A DNA stretch of 64,000 nt from Progne subis subis (Eukaryota > Chordata > Aves > Passeriformes > Hirundinidae), in contig JAKJHU010000107.1 of the NCBI GenBank assembly GCA_022316685.1, positions 1,693,306-1,757,305 on the forward strand, read 5' to 3'. The position numbers were made by a program, and so were the translations under genes. Below the pieces are notes generated by a model. The model ran no database searches, was not told the origin of the DNA, and saw only the letters and a program-made list of their open reading frames with translations. Shown piece after piece: positions 59,929 to 64,000 of this stretch (positions are counted from its first letter, which is position 1; each line of letters starts with the position of its first letter).

Positions 59929-62900
59929 ACAAACGTAGAGCAGAAAATGAATATTAATAACTGTGAGGGATAACTATGTCTTAGCAAACTGAAAGGAGCA
60001 CAGGTTGTGCTGATGAAGTCCACTTGAAATACTTTGTCTTGCATAGATAACACTATGAACAGGTCTTCAAATGTTTCTAATTAAGTCCTTTACTAACTAA
60101 ACTTGATAAAAATATTGAATTCTTTAATCACTGTTGGGTGTTTCTTTTTCGTTGAGGGTTGCACAAATATAATCTCAAATTTCTGTAAAAGCATTTCATT
60201 GTACATTTTGCTATTTCCTACAAATAACCTGTGGCTAGAACTGCAAATACCCCTTATTTGGTGTCAAGGTTATGTATTATCAGGTTGCTAGGGAAAAATA
60301 AAAAGGAAAACAACAAAAGCACAATGATACTGCTCTCAGAAAGCTGTCATTCATTCTCCTTGAACAAGTAATGATAATATACTTTAAAATCAATTGTTTG
60401 TGATTTTTTTTTCCTTTTTAAAATCATTGAGAAGGGTTAACTATGGGTTTGTTGGTTGGAGGAGCTGGTCACATATTCATCACATTCTTGTCTGGTACTG
60501 ATAAGCCATGGAAAAGCAGTAAGCAAATCTAGATTTGATGTCAGTGCTGTTGAAATGAATCAGAACTTTGATCTAAACCCTGAGCCTTTAACAGGAATTA
60601 ATATTAAAATAACATGCTGAGGGAAAATTGTATGATTTCTCTAGCTATTATGCAATATGGCCAGTATTTAAATATATATATATTAATGACACTACAAGCA
60701 GTTAATATATCAGTGAGGTCAAATTATAGATATGGACTTGTCCTAAGGACTTTCCTAAGACTTGGCCTTACCCTGTGGTACAGAATGCTTCCTGATGCTG
60801 AGGACTGGCTTCTGACTTCTCTCACCTGCTGTTCCTTATGCTGCTTTACTGGTTGGGAGCTTTCAGCAGAGACAAGACATTCTTTAGACCAAATCATCGA
60901 GCACTATTTCCTAATATAGTCTGGCTGCTTTGCGTCTTGTTCACAAAGGAGATTTGAATGTAATCTATTCTGTAATGATGTTTTTGAAGTCCTTCTTCTA
61001 GAGCTAGCTGTTTGGTCTGTCCAAGATAGACAACCATTAGCTTATCTTGTTTCGATTTTGTAGTTTCCATGACTTCACCAAGTTGGTAGGGCTAAAACTT
61101 TTGTTTTGAAGTCTAAGGATGATATCCCCTTCCTCTCCTCACACTTTTTTTCATCAGCCATGAAAAGCTTTGACTTACTAACCCCTGAAGAATTAGCCCC
61201 TGAGTAATATAGCCAGCCTGGCCCTTTGTCAGTAACAGGAGAAAGCTGGGATGTCTCCAACCCCCCTAAGCTGGAGGAGAATTCTAGTGGGACCAGTTGC
61301 AGCATGCAAGGAAAGGGTTTTCCACTTTCGATTCTGAAAAGTAGATCTCTGAATGTAAAGGTAATTTAGCTCTCTAAATCATTAGATGCCTCAATTAGAA
61401 GTAGCAAAGTTTTCCAAACATTTCTATTTAAATACGCCTTGATCCTTTTGCTTGGAAATCAGTTATAGGAATCAGTGCCTTTTTCAAATAGTATAATTTA
61501 ATTTTTCTTCTCATAACTGACCCTAGTGACAAAGAGGTTAATTAATGTTAATTCTGATGAGCTTTCTTAGATATAGATACCCATCCACAAAGAAAGGGGT
61601 TGATACCACCACAGTATCTCATGTGGATGGCAGAAAAACTTATCAGATGATGAAGTCTGAGTTGCTACTGACATGTGAGGCAAACACAAAGATAGTAAAA
61701 AAAAATCACCAAAATTGCAGTGCTTAACCAGTCATCCTGTCTTCTTTTCTATTCTGCATGGCATATGAGTTTAAATGATGCTTTTCACCATCCTACTTTT
61801 CCTGAAGTTCCATGTCATCTTTGTGGTTTTGCTACCAAGAAAAAGGCAAATGTTTCTTTCTCACAAGTGAGCATATCAACCTACTTAGTTGAAATTTTTT
61901 CTGTAACGGCAGAAGGCTGTGGAATTTATGCACAGGACTTAAAAACAGCTCTGTTTCCTTAAGTTATTTTTACTACTAGCTGTACTTATTATTGCCTGAG
62001 ATTTTTACAGTGTATATAAAAGAAATTACTTTTTGTCAAGTCATTGTCACTTCTAAAGCACCCAGTGTAGTAGAATGTAAGTGCTGTATTTCTTGTGGAT
62101 TTACAGAGTTTCAGCCTTTCTACCTTTGGTACAAGTCAACAAGGACTTCTTGCCTGGGATGTGCTTTTAAAAGAGTGGATTATTCTTTCGAAAAGCTTTG
62201 ATCACTGCAGTCATATTGTTGAACCTTTTATCTTGCTGTACATTGATTTTAGCCAAAGATTGCCTTTCATGAAATTCTAACTTTAAAAGCAGCTCAGTTT
62301 CAAGGAAAATATTCTCTGAAACATCTGAAAGCTCAGGTTTGATCTTTTTATGTGCATATTACTTCTGACTTATTTTCTGTGGGATGGTTGTATAATGCTT
62401 GTGCTTCGAAAATGTGAATTATTCACTACCAGTATGGAAAAAAATGGTGAAAATTTAAGAGTGTATATAAATAATCATATAATTCTGACTTTGAGTTGTG
62501 AAAGCTTTTTTTGTTAATTAATTGGGCAAACCATCTATGTCTTGATGTTTTATAGTTATTGAAGCACATGATTCAAGGGGTGAATATGTGTCATATGTAA
62601 TCTTAAATTGTTTTTCTTAATGTATGTTACTTTTTGGTATTCTCTAGAAGTTTCTCAACTGGACTACATAAAATGCCTTATATAATTTTTAAAATGTGTT
62701 GAAAGAAATGCAAGGAAATATATTTTTGCCTGGAAAGCAGGACAAAGAAAGATTTGGAGTGTATTACAAGCCTTATTACTACACTGCGTAATTTCTAATA
62801 TAAGTGGGATATTAACTAAATAGATGCAAGATAAGAAAGTGTATTTGAATTCTGTGACTCCACTCTACTCTTGTGTGTGTTTCTGAGTTTGAAGCGCTAA

Positions 62901-63000
62901 ATTTCATGCCATTTGTACTAACTATTAGTCTTATTGTGTAAATTCTAGCAGAGCATAAAATGGCAGAGAAAACCTCCAAATTAATTTTTCTCGGGGAAGG
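59929..63000. other. unique AT-rich DNA
   Basis: No gene or repeat was recognised. Open frames are at most 101 codons (60614-60919, plus) and show no family motif. Confidence 0.45.
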
Positions 63001-63048
63001 AAAAAAAAAAAAAAAAAAGAGAAAAAAAAACCAAAAAAAAACCCAACA
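63001..63048 (+). repeat. A-rich tract (A18 and A/C-rich tail)
   Basis: Eighteen A's are followed by gagaaaaaaaaacc and more A/C-rich sequence. Confidence 0.9.
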
Positions 63049-64000
63049 AAATCTGAACCAAGTTGTTCTGAAAAGGTACTGCCGGATTGCAGCTACAAGA
63101 TGAGGTCTGGCAACCTCATCTGAACAGTCAGCAAGGAAAGAAAATATCTGTGTTTAAGTAGTCAGTGATCTATGTCAAGGTCAGTCTGTTCTCCCAGAGC
63201 ACTCCTGTATTGACATTTATGTTCTCTGTAAAAGCATTATCTCAGAAGTCTTCATTTTAGGAAATATTCCCAAATGGTAGCTGAATGTGAGAAGTATATA
63301 GAGCTTTTTGGAGCACTGGATCTTTACAGCCTATACCAAAGCATGTACAAATTAATATATTGATTTAATTTTATGTATAAATTCATATTCTTGAGATTTT
63401 ATTCTCTAAGAGTGTCTAAAATCTTTTATATTTATTCATGTCTAGAATTAAAGGAAAAGGATACAATATGGCTTTACATTTCAATTGACTAAGGTTCCCT
63501 TAATAATCCTGGACATAAAGCATTTGGACAGAGGGAAAAATAAACCTTTATGCCATATCTTAGTCTTGCTGTTAAACTGTGTCAGTTTCTTCATTAGAAT
63601 TAATATGTAGGAATTAAGATAATTTTTTCCCTATCTTAATTGGATAAGAATCTATAAAAAAAACATGATTCCAAATACAGTTGAGACATTGATTTCTTCC
63701 ATTATCTTTCAACAGCCTGTGGGACTAAAATTTGGGTAACATGGAAAGGAATAGATCAACTTATCTTGTAATTGTAAAAAAAAAAAAAGAAAAAAAAATT
63801 ACCACCGATAGTGTCTTTTTTAATGGAACAGTAAAATCAGTTTTAATTCATTTATTGAACCAGTAGTAGCCTTATTGGAGTGTTCCCACTCAAATAGCTC
63901 TTTAAAAAGTGGGTCTCACAATTACAAGATACTCATCACAGACAGAAATATTGATCGTTTTGTATGTTTCATTTTGCTATAATTTGGTCTTCCAGTCTCA
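63049..64000. other. unique AT-rich DNA to the end of the window
   Basis: Nothing was recognised apart from an A-run with one G near 63778-63798. Confidence 0.45.

Noticed and set aside
1..64000. CRISPR arrays, operons, bacterial promoters or terminators
   Set aside because: No regularly spaced repeats or compact gene arrays exist; the sequence has the character of vertebrate non-coding DNA.

Overview
The window looks like avian nuclear DNA, most likely from a songbird. It holds many 5'-truncated CR1 LINE fragments with the bird-type 3' end (the ATTCTRTGA motif), many solo retroviral LTRs with 6-bp target-site duplications (TSDs), no Alu- or L1-like elements, and an AT-rich background without compact genes. 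I found no protein-coding host gene, rRNA, tRNA, CRISPR array or bacterial-type feature. The sequence is best read as a gene desert or the inside of a very large intron. Species and chromosome cannot be fixed from the sequence alone.

Layout. 1-20.5 kb is mostly unique AT-rich DNA with one CR1 3' end (1.8-2.1 kb), one solo LTR (4.2-4.7 kb) and scattered simple repeats. 20.5-28 kb is a dense retroelement graveyard. A long LTR-like element (family gamma) carries a nested ~0.7-kb LTR (family alpha). A minus-strand CR1 is split by a ~0.7-kb LTR (family beta). A solo LTR with TSD gtcaag follows, and then a second minus-strand CR1 broken by two short LTRs. 30.8-50.1 kb holds three more beta LTRs (two with internal deletions), a second gamma copy, a second alpha LTR, three further LTRs with less certain ends, and several CR1 3' ends. 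50.1-64 kb is again mostly unique, with one old CR1, microsatellites and A-tracts.

Interpretation. I count about fifteen LTRs or LTR fragments, and no gag, pol or env reading frame is recognisable anywhere. This fits provirus loss by LTR-LTR recombination. For eight of the LTRs I could pair TSDs at the base level, which fixes their ends: five pairs are perfect and three match at 5 of 6 positions. A ninth, internally deleted LTR has a perfect TSD and a less certain 3' end. The nesting gives a relative order: gamma is older than the alpha copy inside it, and the CR1s are older than the LTRs inside them. I saw no convincing undescribed biological system. The most useful points are the LTR deletions that remove the polyadenylation segment, a 120-bp insertion bounded by 14-bp direct repeats, and one protein-like minus-strand reading frame near 59.5 kb.
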